Source: Candidatus Zhuqueibacterota bacterium 4484_188
GTDB lineage: Bacteria > Calditrichota > Calditrichia > RBG-13-44-9
Assembly (NCBI GenBank): GCA_002049825.1
Contig: MVCZ01000063.1
Location: 1 to 6,648, forward strand
Reading direction: 5' to 3'
DNA: 6,648 nt
The notes beneath the pieces were generated by a model. It worked only from the letters and a program-made list of their open reading frames with translations, had not been told where the DNA came from and made no database searches. A program made the position numbers and the translations under genes. Positions 5,327 through 6,648 of this stretch are shown here, in pieces (the first letter of the stretch is position 1; every line of letters starts with the position of its first letter).

Positions 5327-5871
5327 TGGCACAGGAAACTTTAAAAGTCAACGAGTATGAATTTGAGGTTCTGATCAGCAAGCAGAAACTGCAGAAGCGG
5401 ATCAAAGAATTGGCTGCACAGATATCGCAGGATTACCAGGGCAAGGTTCCCATTTTTGTGGGCGTGCTCAACGGTGCAGTGCTCTTTCTGGTTGATTTGA
5501 TTCGCCAGTTAACCATCGACTGCGAAATCGATTTTATTAAAATTTCCAGTTACGGTAACGAACGGGTTTCCTCCGGGCAAATCACCATGATTAAGGATTT
5601 TAGCGCCGATTTGCACGGTCGCGACGTGATTGTGGTAGAAGATATTGTCGATTCGGGACTTTCGGTAAGTTACTTAACCCAGCGAATTCGCAGTATGAAA
5701 CCTGCCAGCGTTAAGTTTGTATCACTATTGGTGAAGAAAGGCTGCGCAAAAGTCCCGCTTACCATTGACTATGTCGGTTTCGAAATCGAAAATAAATTTG
5801 TCATCGGCTACGGACTTGATTTAGCACAGCAAAAAAGAAACCTGGATGCGATTTACCAGGTAACGGAGTAA
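5323..5871 (+). CDS. hpt: Hypoxanthine phosphoribosyltransferase
   Basis: A 182-residue purine-salvage enzyme that transfers the ribose-5-phosphate of PRPP to hypoxanthine, and usually guanine, giving IMP or GMP. Visible motifs are PIFVGVLNGAVLF (43-55), the flexible-loop region KISSYGNERVSSG (73-85), and the PRPP-binding loop VIVVEDIVDSGLS (102-114), with acidic E106-D107 and the general base at D110. The purine-binding end is VKK (137-139), DYVGFEIENKFVIGYGLD (149-166) and RNLDAIYQV (172-180). Length is typical of bacterial Hpt. Two consecutive ATG codons (5323 and 5326) are possible starts. The first overlaps the tilS TGA, and with no good Shine-Dalgarno, translation is probably coupled to tilS. 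The last gene of the cluster, ftsH, starts 29 nt after its stop. Confidence 0.96.
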   Translation: MMAQETLKVNEYEFEVLISKQKLQKRIKELAAQISQDYQGKVPIFVGVLNGAVLFLVDLIRQLTIDCEIDFIKISSYGNERVSSGQITMIKDFSADLHGRDVIVVEDIVDSGLSVSYLTQRIRSMKPASVKFVSLLVKKGCAKVPLTIDYVGFEIENKFVIGYGLDLAQQKRNLDAIYQVTE

Positions 5872-5887
5872 TTTTAAACAGGCGAAG

Positions 5888-5893
5888 AAGGTG
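5888..5893 (+). promoter_or_regulatory. Ribosome binding site of ftsH
   Basis: AAGGTG, extended as AAGGTGAG, lies 7 nt before the ATG at 5901. It fixes the ftsH start and shows that, unlike hpt, this gene has its own initiation signal within the cluster. Confidence 0.7.
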
Positions 5894-5900
5894 AGTTTTT

Positions 5901-6648
5901 ATGAATCAAGATAAAAAACCTGATTTTCGGGGAAAGCGTCCCGGTGGCCCGGAAAAAAATAACAATGAATTCCAGTGGAAAAAAGGCTCGAAAACCATCC
6001 TGATTTGGGTGGTGATTATTATGGCAATTATTTTGCTGACCTCTATTTTTCCGGTAGGAAAAAAACAGCAGCGGAGTGTTCCCTATTCGAAGTATCTTTA
6101 TTTCCTGGAAAACAACATGATTATCAAGGGCGAAGTGGTGGTAAACGAAAACGAATTCCGGGGGCTGCTGAACCGCAAGTTTACCGATAATTTGCCCAAC
6201 GGTAAAACGGTGGTTTACGACGAGTTCAAAACCATCCTGCCTTTTGTTGATGAAAAGATGGTGAATACCTGGAGAGAAAAAGAAATCAACATCGAATTTG
6301 TGCAACCCTCCAGCGAGTGGCTGATGTTCTTAGGGAATTTTTTACCCTGGATTCTGTTGATTGCCTTCTGGATTTTCCTGGCGCGGCGCATGCAGGGCGG
6401 TGGTGGTCCGCGCAACATTTTTTCCTTCGGGAAAAGCAAGGCAAAATTGATGATGGAAACCGAAACCAAGGTAACCTTTAACGATGTTGCCGGCTGTGAC
6501 GAAGCCAAAGAAGAGTTGCGCGAAATTATCGAGTTTGCGGTTTGCTGCTTGGACCTCCCGGAACCGGTAAAACACTGCTGGCGCGGGCGGTTGCCGGAGA
6601 AGCCGGCGTTCCCTTTTTCAGCATGAGCGGTGCCGATTTTGTGGAAAT
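5901..6648 (+). CDS. ftsH: ATP-dependent zinc metalloprotease FtsH, 5' part, with deletion and frameshift before Walker A; runs off window
   Basis: FtsH is a membrane-anchored hexameric AAA+ protease that degrades misfolded membrane proteins and selected regulators. The window holds a charged N-terminal tail (1-31), TM1 (about 32-50), the extracytoplasmic domain (51-138, with VPYSKYLYFLE), TM2 (about 140-160), the glycine linker and NIFSFGKSKAKL, then the start of the AAA domain VTFNDVAGCDEAKEELREII (191-210)-EF. In family members about 17 residues (LKDP...LGGKIPKG) separate EIIEF from the Walker A strand. Here they are absent, and the annotated frame ends at TGA 6624-6626. From about 6539 the +2-shifted frame reads GLLLGPPGTGKTLLARAVAG, then EAGVPFFSMSGADFVE to the window edge, clearly the FtsH Walker A region. 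The zinc site (HEXXH) would lie beyond the window. Either the gene is broken, or the sequence has an assembly error here. Confidence 0.88.

Noticed and set aside
5874..6305. 143-codon minus-strand open frame opposite ftsH
   Set aside because: It is antisense to well-conserved FtsH sequence, and its composition (Phe/His-rich) is that of a complement shadow.

Overview
The window is a stretch of ordinary bacterial chromosome, all genes on the + strand, with no insertion sequence, phage gene, CRISPR array or other mobile element that I can see. Sigma70-type promoter elements, GGAGG-type ribosome binding sites, intrinsic terminators and the gene order tilS-hpt-ftsH mark it as bacterial. The Tat-exported asparaginase, the small ParB-like protein and the AT-rich tilS leader without a Shine-Dalgarno would fit the Bacteroidota/Calditrichota/KSB1 side of the tree. 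That placement is a guess from general resemblance only.

Layout: (1) 1-255, the 3' end of a cyclic-nucleotide-binding-domain protein, overlapping by ATGA (252-255) an AI-2E/PerM-family membrane protein (252-1277). (2) 1278-1514, a non-coding gap with a possible promoter. (3) 1515-2229, a ParB-like N-terminal-domain protein whose reading frame is broken at a run of four T, overlapping by ATGA a Tat-signal glycosylasparaginase-type Ntn hydrolase (2226-3284). (4) 3285-3928, an RNA region: a strong promoter, initiator tRNA-fMet, a hairpin/T-tract, a second CAT-anticodon tRNA (probably elongator Met), a second hairpin/T-tract, then about 240 bp of mostly featureless DNA with a plausible tilS promoter. 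(5) 3929-6648, the conserved cluster tilS - hpt - ftsH. ftsH runs off the window and is broken just before Walker A by loss of about 50 bp plus a frame change.

How the genes work together: the right half is translation and nucleotide housekeeping. It holds two CAU-anticodon tRNAs, the enzyme that converts a CAU tRNA-Ile anticodon to lysidine, purine salvage, and the membrane AAA+ protease. The left half is two small translationally coupled pairs with no obvious shared pathway.

The most notable observations are the two independent frame disruptions in 6.6 kb (in the ParB-like gene and in ftsH), which should first be tested as sequencing or assembly errors, and the intrinsic terminator placed between two tRNA genes with almost no room for a second promoter. 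I do not see a convincing new biological system here.
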